Shown in pieces: positions 44,375 through 54,411 of a stretch of 64,000 bases of DNA. The notes beneath the pieces were generated by a model. That model searched no databases. It was given only the letters and a program-made list of their open reading frames with translations, and was not told the origin of the DNA. Position 1 is the stretch's first letter. Every line of letters starts with the position of its first letter. The DNA lies in assembly GCA_963921215.1 (NCBI GenBank), contig OY992508.1:35723820-35787819 (forward strand), in the 5' to 3' direction. Origin of the DNA: Scoparia ambigualis. Its lineage: Eukaryota; Arthropoda; Insecta; Lepidoptera; Crambidae. A program made the position numbers and the translations under genes.

Positions 44375-46055
44375 TTTAAAGCAACAAAATACGAGTTTTT
44401 GTACAACGAGCAAGCATCACAGAAAAATGACAAGAACGAATAATCTGCTCGCCATGTTTGCGGGAAACGTTCCGTTTTTCACAATCACAGAACACATATA
44501 CAAGTTCACAATCGACGAGCTAAGATTTTATTTTAATAAGTAAAAAACTAATAGGTAGATTATATTTCTTCAAATCACAATTTTAATTTATTTATATGGA
44601 TTTCAATTAGGTACCTAGTTCATTTCTTTTCTCAATAAAGTGTAGGTAAATAAAATAACCGTCATTTACCATTAAAAATAAAGTATAAATAAAATAACCG
44701 TCATTTACCATTAAATTACCGTCTTGAAAACAACAATATAAGTTTAAAAAAATATATAAATCTTTTTAGACAATACCCAGCGGTTTGGTGTTCGATTCCC
44801 AGAGGTTGCAATGTCAACGTTTATGGTTTGGTTGGTGTTAATTGTTTATTAACTTAGTTACATTTTTATATATACTGTAATGATCCAACACTTAATTACC
44901 TATAATGGTTGAAACTGCCTACAAATATAAATCTGTGGCTCCGCACGGACCTGAAAAAACAGGTCCGTGTGGCTACGTGGTAAATAAAAAAAATATTCTA
45001 AAAAAAATAAAAAAGAAAAAGAAGAAAAAAAGGTGAAAAGGAAACTTCTCTAGTGGAAAGTATGATTGCTTACTTACTATTACCACCAGAATATCAAGAA
45101 TTCTATAGGAATTTGTGTAATAATTAAACTAGTTTAATTACCTACTAGTTACACAAATTTGTCAAAATGCAGCATAGGGGCTAAGCACTAACTAAAATAA
45201 TAATAATTATTTAGAAATAAAGGCACTTTGCTCCAATGGCATTTGTTATGAAACTTAGCCCCAATGAAAATCTTGCATTTTGATCCATTTCTTAATTGAT
45301 TTTAAAAATAAGGTTTTTTTTATAAAATTATGTTCAAATGTAATGTGAATAATAAGTATAGTAAAAACAGTACCTGTTTAATTTAGTTTTTGATAATAGA
45401 ATGCCGTTTTAAAATTATGACTAAAAAACAAATTCATTATTATTTATTTCTTAATTTGTTTTTCGCACTTAGCTTATTTTGTAAATTCCAAGCCTCAATT
45501 CGTAAGCGCCATTCACATTTTTATTAAAAAGTAAATAAAAACGTTTTTTTTTAACATTACAAATCAGTCAAGAAATCGAAAAGGTAAATTCCTATGCTTT
45601 TATGATTTTATATGATTTATTGTTGTAAAGCACGGTCGTAATGTGCATTTATAAGAAAGGTGACCCGGCGTTTTAAGCTTGGGTTGTATATTTTTTTAAT
45701 TTTTTAATCTGTAATTCAATATCTATTTCGCAATATCTGTCAACAAACTAGCTGTCAAATCAAACATGGCGTGACGGCATTGTTGACATTTCTCTTTTTT
45801 AAAAGCAAAAGAATTATGGTTTATGAAGCCATGTTAGACATTTTTTAAAGTAACATGTCTGTTTTTTAAGACTCAGTGTTTCCATATTAAAAAATATTAA
45901 TAATTAAGTAAATAAATCTTATCCGCTATTCGATAAAAATAAGAAAAAACTTGGTTTATGGAAGCAAATAATATTAGCTTTACTTTATTACCAAATTCTA
46001 TTGTATACATGTTAAGCATTTTTTCTATGGAAAGTGCCGTTTCTCCTTTTAGAGG
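44375..46055. other. Dcp1 upstream region and short repeats
   Basis: 44375-44520 probably has the Dcp1 promoter. Further on are a two-copy ~43-bp tandem repeat (AATAACCGTCATTTACCATT at 44655 and 44698), a tRNA-like B box (GTTCGATTCCC, ~44790) of a SINE scrap, and a perfect 10-bp-stem hairpin (CACGGACCTG, 44944-44969). No gene was recognised. Confidence 0.55.
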
Positions 46056-46264
46056 TGTTAATTATATATGTTCGAGTAAGTCGCAGTGTCATACGAGTAC
46101 ATTGGTATCATATTAAGCCACCAATAAATTAAACAATTATTTTCAAGCTATTACTACTTACTTTTATTTTATCCTCTATACGTCAACAAAACAACAACTC
46201 GTCTCTATAGAAACTTACACTAAAATATTCATAGAGTTTATATCTAAAGAGATTTTATATAACA
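46056..46264 (-). repeat. Copia 3' LTR
   Basis: 209 bp, the left copy on this strand; four differences from the 5' LTR at 50639-50847. It is preceded by the target duplication AGAGG. Confidence 0.95.
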
Positions 46265-47193
46265 CTCCCCCTCACGATGATTATGGGGTCTGAGCACAAG
46301 TCTGAGTGACTCCAATCATTTTCATAAGTCTCAACAGCCTTGGCTGTGGTAAAGCTTTGGTAGAGATCCGCTTCCATAACATTATTTATTTATTTATTTA
46401 TTGTGATAAAAACGACATACATCCATTACATTTATCACACTATTATTAACAAATTACAATAACAAAATTATATACTTAAAAAAAAACATTAATTAAATAG
46501 TAAAATCATTCTACATCCTCGCTATCCGGGAAGCTCCATTGGTCACTCAATTTCTCACAATATTTTAATAATGCAGGTATTATTTGTGACCAGTTGTCAA
46601 ATGAAAAATCAAAATCAGTGTTGGCGTCACGGAGTGCATTGAGGTGGCGCAGAGAACATCTGTATCCTTGTATCGTACAGTTATCAATTTCTTCTGGACA
46701 CAATCTCTTATGAAATGCTCTTTAATACTGATGTGCTTTGATCTCTTTCCGGTCATTAAATTGCTTGCTAACTTCTGTGCAGCCAAATTGTCATTGTATA
46801 TTATAACGGTCTGTTGTAAAACTCCAATATCTGCCAGGAGTTGCTTCAAATGCAGTGCTTCTTTAGTTGCTTCTGTCATTGACATATATTCGGCTTCTGC
46901 CGTCGACAAAGCCACAATTCTTTGTTTCTTTGTCTCAAAACTAATTAATCCACCGCCATATTTGAAAATATAACCTGTGTATGACCGACGGTCAATTGTG
47001 CATGCCGCCCAGTCTGCATCAGCCATACCCACAAGTGCCATTCCAGTCTTCTTGTATCTTAAACATAAAGTTTTCGTTCATTTTAGGTATCGGATTACTC
47101 TTTTAGCCGCTAACCAGTGGCTTTTATCATAACAATTGTTAAATTGACTCAGGTAGCTAACAGCAAACATTATATCTGGCCTTGTTGCCACTG
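46265..47193 (-). pseudogene. Copia RT end and RNase H, broken
   Basis: From 47193 leftward the frame runs through ATRPDIMFAVSYLSQF with a frameshift at its start and a TGA stop near 47085. The RNase H domain is at 47041-46690 (ALVGMADADWAA, STAEAEYMSMTEATKE, KHISIKEHFIRD). The end of the polyprotein (KALPQPRLLRLMKMIGVTQT) sits at 46375-46270 beyond the nested insertion, with an additional small deletion. Confidence 0.85.
46382..46670 (-). mobile_element. Small retroinsertion inside copia
   Basis: The copia RNase H frame is interrupted by ~290 bp ending (minus strand) in AATAAATAAATAAAT. ATGTT occurs at both junctions as a probable target duplication. The insert's first part is open (LRHLNALRDANTDFDFSFDNW...) to a stop at 46506, so it looks like the 5'-truncated 3' end of a non-LTR element of a family I do not recognise. 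Copia sequence resumes left of 46380. Confidence 0.7.
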
Positions 47194-48342
47194 CTAAGTG
47201 TACATTAATGATCCAATTAGTTTTTGGTATGGGTAGATTTGTGATTCTAGTTTTTCACTTTCGTTTTTCTCTAATTTTAAACCTGGCTCCATGGGTGTAC
47301 ATGTCGGCTTGCATTCTTCCATGTTGAATTTTTCTACTAAATTGTCTACGTGATTTTCCTGAGACAACTTCATTTCTTCCCCTACATGGTAGAATCGTAT
47401 GCCAAGACAATGATGTAGAGAACCCATATCTCTTAAATCAAATGCTTCCTGCAATTTTATTTTCACTTCTTTGAATAGGCTATCCGATTTATATGCCAGA
47501 ATTAAATCATCAACATATATGTTTACATATAGTTTTTCACCTCTTTTATCTAAAATATACAAGCAAGGATCCGCTGTAGCATTTTTAAAACCAATCTCCT
47601 GCAATTTTTTGTGCAGTTTTATAAACCATTGTCGTCCTGCTTGCTTTAAACCATAAATGGCTTTATTAAGTTGACATATCCCATTATTTTTGTATTTATG
47701 TATATCTTGTATCATTTCCTTAGCCTTTCTTACTAATTCTTTGTCTGTTCCTTGTGAAATGATAGTTTTCAAATATTTATCTAGGTTTTTCGGTTTCTTC
47801 ATAAAAATTTCTTCTTCTATATCTCCATTCAAAAATGCAGTACATACGTCCAGTTGTGACAATTTCATGTTATTTTCTATCGCGTGTGCGATGAGTAGTC
47901 TGATTGTACTCATTTTTGCTACTGGGGCGAACGTTTCATTGTAATCAATGCCTTCTCTCTGGTTAAAACCACGTGCTACAAGTCGTGCCTTTCGTCTATC
48001 TATTTTCCCAAGCTCATTGTACTTGTATTTCAAAATCATTTTGCTGTCAATTATATTTTTACTTTCATTTTGATGTACGACTTTCCAAGTATTGTTTTTC
48101 AGATGAGATTCAATTTCGCTTCTTATAGCGTCTTCCCATTCGTCGCTATTTTCATCTAATTCACACATAAATGATTGTTCAGCATCCATTTCATAGTCTT
48201 TTTGCCATGCTGGTGGTTTTCTCTGTCGTCTATCATTCGTTCTAATTTCGCTACTTGTTTCATCTGTCTCTGTATATGCATCTACCAATATTTCATCCAA
48301 ATTCTCTTCTTGTTCCGTTTTGTCAATTTCATTCATATCCAC
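47194..48342 (-). pseudogene. Copia reverse transcriptase segment
   Basis: The open frame carries the copia RT core: ARLVARGFNQREGIDYNETFAP, FLNGDIEEEIFMKKP, IYGLKQAGRQWF and the catalytic YVDDLILAYKS, followed by LGIRFYHVGEEMKLSQ. It ends at a frameshift stop after LIGSLMYT. The linker to the integrase (48343-48572) contains stops. The RT motifs themselves are intact. Confidence 0.9.
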
Positions 48343-48572
48343 GTTTATTTCCGATTCTCGTTCATGTGTTTCACATTCATCGAAGTCATTATCATTATCA
48401 ATTTTTACATCCTTTGGAACAAATACAACTTCAATTTCATTTTTACTAACTTCATTTTGTTTTCGCGGATATTATATACGGATATTATCTAGGATTTTGA
48501 CATCTCTGCTGATCAAGATTTTATCTATGTTTGGATTGTATATGCGGTACGCCTTATGATTTTCTGAATACC

Positions 48573-50618
48573 CTACAAATATTCCAGCTGTGGCTTTCGC
48601 TTCAAATTTTCCATACTTCTTGCCTTTTTAAGTACAAACGCCTTAGTCCCAAAAATGTGAAGGTGCCGTATTGACGGAATTCTTTCTACCCATCTTTCAA
48701 ATGGCGTCACATTGTCAATGCTACTGCAAGGACTACGGTTCGTCAAATAGTTGGCTGTATTGATAGCTTCAGCCCAAAAACTTTCGTTCATATTGGCGTC
48801 GATCAGCATACATCTAGCTTTATCAAGTAACGTTCGATTTTTTCTTTCTGCCAAACCATTCTGTTGTGGCGTATATGACGCGGAAAGTCTCCTTTTAATG
48901 CCATTTTCTTTTAAGTAATTATAAAATGTCTTATTAATATATTCTGTGCCATTGTCACTTTGTAAGCAGCCTATTTTTTGTTTGGTAAATCTCTCAGCCT
49001 CGTTTTTAAATTCCTTAAATCTTGAAAGAGCTTCATCTTTTGTTATCATCATATACACACTTGTATATCTGGTAAAGTCGTCTATAAATGTGATAAAGTA
49101 TCTTGAACCACTCTTCGACGGCTGTCTCATCGGACCACATACATCAGTATGCACAATTTGTAATTCTTCATTTGTCCGTTTTTCATCTTTAAGGGTGTAT
49201 GGCAGATTTGTTGCCTTGCCTTTAGCACATACTTCACAGTCTTTAACTGTGTCACTGTTGCCAAACTCCAAACCCTCCATATTTTTCTTATTCAGGGTTA
49301 TACGCATTTGCCCTTCATTGAGGTTGGCTAGCTTTCTGTGCCATTTCTGCATTTTGTTGGTTTCGCAGCAGTTAGCTATTTCTTGTATATTTTCTTTAAT
49401 ATAGTATAAACCGTCTTCATTTCTTTCGGCTTTTAACAGTATTTCCTTATTCATCATTACAGTTGCACTCTTCTGTTTGAATAAAACTGTTGCACCTTTG
49501 TCGGTAATTTTTCCTACTGACATTAGGTTTGTCGTCAGTGATGGTACATACAAGGCTTCAGTCAAGTGTAGATCAGGTCTTTCTTTAATATTTAGTTTAA
49601 CTGAACCATGACCTTCAATTTGTGCCGTATTGTTATCGGAAGCTAACTTCAAAGTTTTTCTGTCATTATTTTCCAAATTCTGAATTCTTTCCAATTCATG
49701 TGTCAAGTGGGATGTACAACCACTATCGAGACACCATTTTCTTATTTTATTTTTACTGTCATTTGTATTTAGACATATTTCTTCTGAACAAAGTAGGCTC
49801 ACATTGTTTTTATCACTTTTATTCACTTTTGACCAACATTCATTTGTTTTATGTCCTTCTTTCTTACATTTGAAACATTCAACAGTATAATCATTGTTTT
49901 TATCACTTTTATTCACTTTTGACCAACATTCATTTGTTTTATGTCCTTTTTTCTTACATTTGAAACATTCAACAGTATATTTTTTGTTTTTTCCCGGTTG
50001 TCTGCTGTATAGCGCTTCTTGTTCAGAGTTTTGTTCATTTGTACTTGCTGTATTTCTTCTTGCTTCAGCTTCTTCAATAATTTTTATTTTTAAGTTTTCT
50101 GAACTTGGTAAACTATCTCTGGATTCTATGGCTATACGAAAGTTTTCGAATGATTGAGGTAGGCTGTAGAGCATCATAATGCTAAGTAGATCTTGATTAA
50201 TTGATATGCCCATATCTTCTAATTTATCGACAATATCCATGAATTTGTTTAAATGATCCAACATTGTTTCGCCATCCTTCATTTTTCTCAATATCAGTTC
50301 TTTCAAAAGACTTGCCTTCCGTGCAGGACCTTTGGTATAATAAATACTTTCGAGAGTATTCCAGACATCTTTACTTGTTTCACTGTTCTTCACTTGTTTT
50401 AGTTCACTCGGCGAAATTATTAGCAATAATTCTGCCAGCGCCAAACCATCTTTTTCTAAGAATTTAATTAGTTCGTTACCTTCAGTAGGCTTCTTTATCG
50501 CCTCTGATACATAATTCCACAATCCTAGCTTAGTTAGATATGCTTTGGCGTGGATTCGCCTTGTGTCATAATTTTCTCTTTTCAACGGCTCAATACGTAT
50601 ATTACTCATTTTACTCAC
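48573..50618 (-). pseudogene. Copia gag, protease and integrase segment
   Basis: 681 aa from MSKMSNIRIEPLKRENYD. The gag region is followed by two CCHC zinc knuckles (CFKCKKKGHKTNEC and CFKCKKEGHKTNEC) in near-identical 30-aa repeats (49800-49979). The protease motif is WCLDSGCTSHL. The integrase HHCC finger is KWHRKLANLN...CEVCAKG, and the catalytic D-D-E residues sit in FIDDFTRY, LQSDNGTEY and QQNGLAERKNRTL. The frame is open to 48573, then breaks, so the polyprotein cannot be made whole from this copy. Confidence 0.92.
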
Positions 50619-50638
50619 GTTTTCAGGCGCCCATAACC

Positions 50639-50847
50639 TGTTAATTATATATGTTCGAGTAAGTCGCAGTGTCCTACGAGTACATTGGTATCATATTAAG
50701 CCACCAATAAATTAAACAATTATTTTCAAGCTATTACTACATACTTTTATTTTATCCTCTATACGTCAACAAAACAACAACTCGTCTCTATAGAAACCTA
50801 CACTAAAATATTCATAGAGTTTATATCTAAAGAGATTATATATAACA
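50639..50847 (-). repeat. Copia 5' LTR
   Basis: 209 bp, the right copy on this strand. It is followed by AGAGG and adjoined internally by the GGTTATGGGC primer-binding site. It should hold the element's promoter. Confidence 0.95.
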
Positions 50848-50852
50848 AGAGG

Positions 50853-51044
50853 TAACTTCAGGATTTTTTTCTATGAAGCCAAATGATTCCAATCGCGTTT
50901 TGACTTCGTTCATCCCCTCACACATACGCTCTGTAATACACATTGAAAGTTTCAGTGCGAAATATGTAATATATTTTGAATAAAAACTAATAGAAAAAAG
51001 CCAATTTTCCGTTTTCACCGCCTAAGGCCCTCTTAAAATATACT
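50853..51044. other. Spacer between copia and DIRS elements
   Basis: Only 192 bp separate the two retrotransposons. A 60-aa minus ORF here shows no feature. Confidence 0.5.
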
Positions 51045-51372
51045 TTATGATTAAACGAACTTACCTGTACGTGAAGTTCTATCATAATTATACGAAGTGC
51101 TTCGTCCGAAGAGATTAGTAACATTCAGGTATTATATGACACAATGTAGTAACGCGGTAGTGACACCACCTCAGCACTAAAGTTGAGAAAATATGGAGTG
51201 TAAGATAAAAAATAATTTATTTTGTACTAGCAACACTATAGGATTTCATTTGGCGCCATAATATCTGTCATCATAATGCTTGCCGCGCTCTGGCACCACT
51301 GCTAGGCCTCATTAAGTTCAGAGCATTTTGATAATTCCGAGAAAACCAAGGGCCCAGCAATGGGTGGGCGGG

Positions 51373-51512
51373 TGTTACTAATCTCTTCGGACGAAGCACT
51401 TCGTATAATTATGATAGAACTTCACGTACAGGTAAGTTCGTTTAATCATAAATTATACTCGTGCTTCGTCCTCGAGATTAGTAACATTCAGGTATTATAT
51501 GACACAATGTAG
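51373..51512 (-). repeat. DIRS internal complementary region
   Basis: 51373-51452 complements 51044-51122, and about 51453-51512 complements 56262-56322. The junction CATAAATTATACTC fuses both element termini. It serves as template for completing the ends in the DIRS replication model. Confidence 0.9.
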
Positions 51513-51583
51513 ATGTTTAGAGAATTTCGAGGGAATATCAAAACTAATACACTTAATAACTATATTTATTAATATCAATCAGT

Positions 51584-52525
51584 TTATAACGAACATACAG
51601 CCCTCGCTAACGAGACATAATCATTACATTCAAGAAGAGGTCTATTATAAAATTTAGCAAAGGTAGAGGAATTGCCGCTCCATCCAGCCGTTTTTCTAAT
51701 AAGGTCTAAATTTACGCCCAGCTTATGCGCTGCTGACGTAGCGGCATGTCGTGTACTATGGGAAGAAAAGATGGACACGTCTATTCCGCTATCTTTGAGT
51801 GTACACTTAATCCAACGACTGAGAGTCTGAGTAGACACACAGTTATGCGGTTTGCGAAAGCTAATGAATAATTGGTTAATTTTCCTAATTTCTTTAGTCT
51901 TTTCTATGTAGACCTTAAGGGTTTTAGCGGGACATATCTCTGGACGTTGATTATAAAAAGGTAAATAAAGTGTGGGTTGATTTTTGCCTAATTTTGATGT
52001 TTTGATCAAATCTGATATTTTAATTATTACTTTATCATTTTGATAAATTATTTGATCACATTTTATTTTTGATAATGTTTGTACTCTATGCGCTGTAACG
52101 AGCGCAAGTAGTGTAATGCATTTTTTGGACAATTGTTCAAGGCTTAAACTTTCATTAGGATAAAGAGCAGCTAAATAGTTCAAGACTGTACTTGGATCCC
52201 ACGTAACATTATAACGTGGCAATGGAGGTCTTAATTTATATACACCTTTACAAAATCTTATAATTCTATCATCATCTGACATGTTACCTATTAATAGCGA
52301 AAGTGCAGATCTGTGGCTATTGATAGTACCGTACTGACCTCCATCATTAAAAATCTTTGTAAGGAAATCTATTACAATTGGAATGGATGGGTTGTATATG
52401 CTTATATTATTTTCATTGCAAAATGTATACCATCGTTTGAAGCAGACATCGTATTGCTGTAAGGTATTCTCGGACAGTGATGCTAAGGTGATATCTAATG
52501 CAGACTCTGGGATGCAGCGTTGCAA
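51584..52525 (-). CDS. DIRS tyrosine recombinase
   Basis: 313 aa, starting MQRCIPESALDITL and overlapping the end of pol by 31 bases. The N-terminal half looks like a core-binding domain (SENTLQQYDVCFKRWYTFC). The catalytic tetrad of tyrosine recombinases is visible: R147 in VTAHRVQTL, H256 and R259 in SSHSTRHAA, W282 (TAGWSG) in place of the second His/Trp, and nucleophile Y293 in FAKFYNRP. The enzyme integrates the circular DNA intermediate by strand exchange, instead of a DDE integrase. No stops or shifts occur, so it may be functional. Confidence 0.92.
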   Translation of the reverse strand: MQRCIPESALDITLASLSENTLQQYDVCFKRWYTFCNENNISIYNPSIPIVIDFLTKIFNDGGQYGTINSHRSALSLLIGNMSDDDRIIRFCKGVYKLRPPLPRYNVTWDPSTVLNYLAALYPNESLSLEQLSKKCITLLALVTAHRVQTLSKIKCDQIIYQNDKVIIKISDLIKTSKLGKNQPTLYLPFYNQRPEICPAKTLKVYIEKTKEIRKINQLFISFRKPHNCVSTQTLSRWIKCTLKDSGIDVSIFSSHSTRHAATSAAHKLGVNLDLIRKTAGWSGNSSTFAKFYNRPLLECNDYVSLARAVCSL

Positions 52526-54411
52526 TAGTGCTGTCCGGACAAAACTCCGGCAACCAGGGTAGTGTGAGCTTGCATGTTCTGGCTGCTGGAAGAAGGTATG
52601 ACAACATCATAATGCTGAAGCTTTATTACGTCTGAAACAAGTAATTTGTAAAATAGAGGATACCAGGGTTGGGATGGCCAGTCAGGCACAACCATAATAC
52701 CTTTGGCACTATCGGAAATTATTTTCCTCAGGGATTTAAGTACGACTGCCACTGGTGGGAAGGCATAAAAAAACTTCCTAGACCAGTCTAAAGTAAAGGA
52801 ATCGCAAGCAATGGCCTCGGGATCTGGATGTAAAGAGACATACCTATCGCACTTCTTATTGATGCGGTTAGCAAATAAATCAATTTCAGGGATTCCTAGA
52901 TTATTTATTAATTTTTGGTAACCAAAATTTGTAAGCTCCCATTCTAAATCTGGATGGGTACGTCTAGACTCTTTGTCGGCTATAACATTTTCTGAGGATT
53001 TAATGTATGAAGCAACTATAAATATTTTTCGCTCTTCACACCAGTCCCATATAGCTTTTGTGACTGAATTTAGATGTGGGAACTGGATACCTCCCATGCG
53101 ATTTATATAGCTGACTGCAGTAGTATTATCTACTCTAAGCAATATTTGACAATTGTAAAAATTTTTCCCAAATATCTTAAGAGCAAAGTAGGCCGCTAGT
53201 AATTCGAGTTGATTAATGTGTAATTTCTTTTCACTATTAGTCCAACGACCACAAGCTGTTTGTTCGTTACATGCTGCCCCCCACCCCGTTGTTGAGGCGT
53301 CAGAGAATATTTCTAACATGTAACTATCATTTCTAATTCTATGTACGGAATGATCAATTACACTTGTCCACCAATCAAAATCGAGATGCAAGGATTGTGG
53401 TAAAGTCATGTATTTATCATAGTCATTATGACCTAATAAATGAAGAAACTTACATCGTTCTAATTCTTTTGTATGCAGCCAACCATATTCAATCGCAGGA
53501 CAGGCAGATATTAATAAACCTATTAATTGCGCGAATGTTCTTATTTTAAACCGTTTACGTTTTCTAAGGTTCCCAATTTCTATTTTAATACGAATTCTCT
53601 TTTCCGGAGGTAATGTAATTTGCCATTTATGCGTGTCTATTATAAAACCTAAATAACGACAGTTCTTTGAGGGTATTTTTACACTTTTTTCTTCATTAAT
53701 AATAAACCCTAAGGCTTTTAAAACAGACTGAGTGATTTCAATATTTTTTAAACAATCTGTATGTGTAATTCCTGTCAAAAAGAAGTCATCTAAGTAATTT
53801 GATGAGATACATCCCAAAGAACGTAACAATTTGACCACTGGTTTCATCAGTTTTGTAAATATAAATGGAGCTGTACAGATACCAAATGGAAGAACATTGA
53901 ATTCATACAAATTATTGTTTACAAAAAATCGAAGGTACTTTCGAGATTCCGGATGAATTTTAATTAAAAAGTAGGCATCTTTTAAATCTAAAGTAGCAAT
54001 AAAAGAGTCTTTAGATATAAGTTTGAGAACTGTTCGAATATCCTCTAATTTAAAATGTTGTGATTTCATGAATTTATTTAAGCTTTTAAGATTTAATATT
54101 AATCTTTTCCCGCCATTTGGTTTCGGTACTAAAAATATGCGAGATATGTATTGATCAGAACACGGTTCACATTTAGATATGGCTCCAACAGAAACTAAGT
54201 TATTGATTGTTACTTTTACATGAATTTGTTCCGAGTCTGCGAAGTTAGTTACAGCCGGTAAATGAGATTGTTGAACTGGACGTTTAAATTTTAATTTGTA
54301 ACCATTAATCCATGATAAAATGTTACGATCACATGTTATAATCGACCATTGTTTATAAAAAAGCGCAAGCCTGCCGGCGTAACGTACCGAGTTTACTGGT
54401 GTTGTTGGTTC
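52495..54411 (-). CDS. DIRS pol: reverse transcriptase and RNase H
   Basis: The frame is open from within the end of gag (about 54411) to 52495, ~638 aa; the ATG at 54069 is internal, since conserved RT sequence (RIFLVPKPNGGKRLILNLKSLN) precedes it. RT motifs are IATLDLKDAYF, NVLPFGICTAPFIFTKL and the catalytic SNYLDDFFLTG. RNase H follows with IFSDASTTGWGA, INQLELLAAYFAL and RVDNTTAV. A C-terminal region (EIDLFANRIN, AFPPVAVV, VVPDWPSQPWYP) is the DIRS domain related to DNA adenine methyltransferases. It overlaps gag in a different phase, so translation must use frameshifting, re-initiation or separate mRNA. Confidence 0.9.
   Translation of the reverse strand, partial: EPTTPVNSVRYAGRLALFYKQWSIITCDRNILSWINGYKLKFKRPVQQSHLPAVTNFADSEQIHVKVTINNLVSVGAISKCEPCSDQYISRIFLVPKPNGGKRLILNLKSLNKFMKSQHFKLEDIRTVLKLISKDSFIATLDLKDAYFLIKIHPESRKYLRFFVNNNLYEFNVLPFGICTAPFIFTKLMKPVVKLLRSLGCISSNYLDDFFLTGITHTDCLKNIEITQSVLKALGFIINEEKSVKIPSKNCRYLGFIIDTHKWQITLPPEKRIRIKIEIGNLRKRKRFKIRTFAQLIGLLISACPAIEYGWLHTKELERCKFLHLLGHNDYDKYMTLPQSLHLDFDWWTSVIDHSVHRIRNDSYMLEIFSDASTTGWGAACNEQTACGRWTNSEKKLHINQLELLAAYFALKIFGKNFYNCQILLRVDNTTAVSYINRMGGIQFPHLNSVTKAIWDWCEERKIFIVASYIKSSENVIADKESRRTHPDLEWELTNFGYQKLINNLGIPEIDLFANRINKKCDRYVSLHPDPEAIACDSFTLDWSRKFFYAFPPVAVVLKSLRKIISDSAKGIMVVPDWPSQPWYPLFYKLLVSDVIKLQHYDVVIPSSSSQNMQAHTTLVAGVLSGQHYCNAASQSLH

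Larger units (their letters stand above)
46056..50847 (-). mobile_element. Ty1/copia LTR retrotransposon, recent but broken
   Basis: The element is bounded by 209-bp LTRs (46056-46264, 50639-50847) that differ at four positions and start TG / end CA. AGAGG flanks both ends (46051-46055, 50848-50852), a perfect 5-bp target duplication. Next to the 5' LTR (right side, minus orientation) is GGTTATGGGC, which fits the copia-type primer site on an initiator tRNA-Met fragment. Next to the 3' LTR is a purine tract (GTGAGGGGGAG). Domain order gag, protease, integrase, RT, RNase H identifies copia. The coding region has several frameshifts and stops plus a nested insertion. Low LTR divergence indicates recent insertion. 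Confidence 0.95.

Noticed and set aside
44375..44413. Upstream in-frame ATG for Dcp1
   Set aside because: The 13 extra residues precede the usual MADTGLRMN start and are unlike the family.
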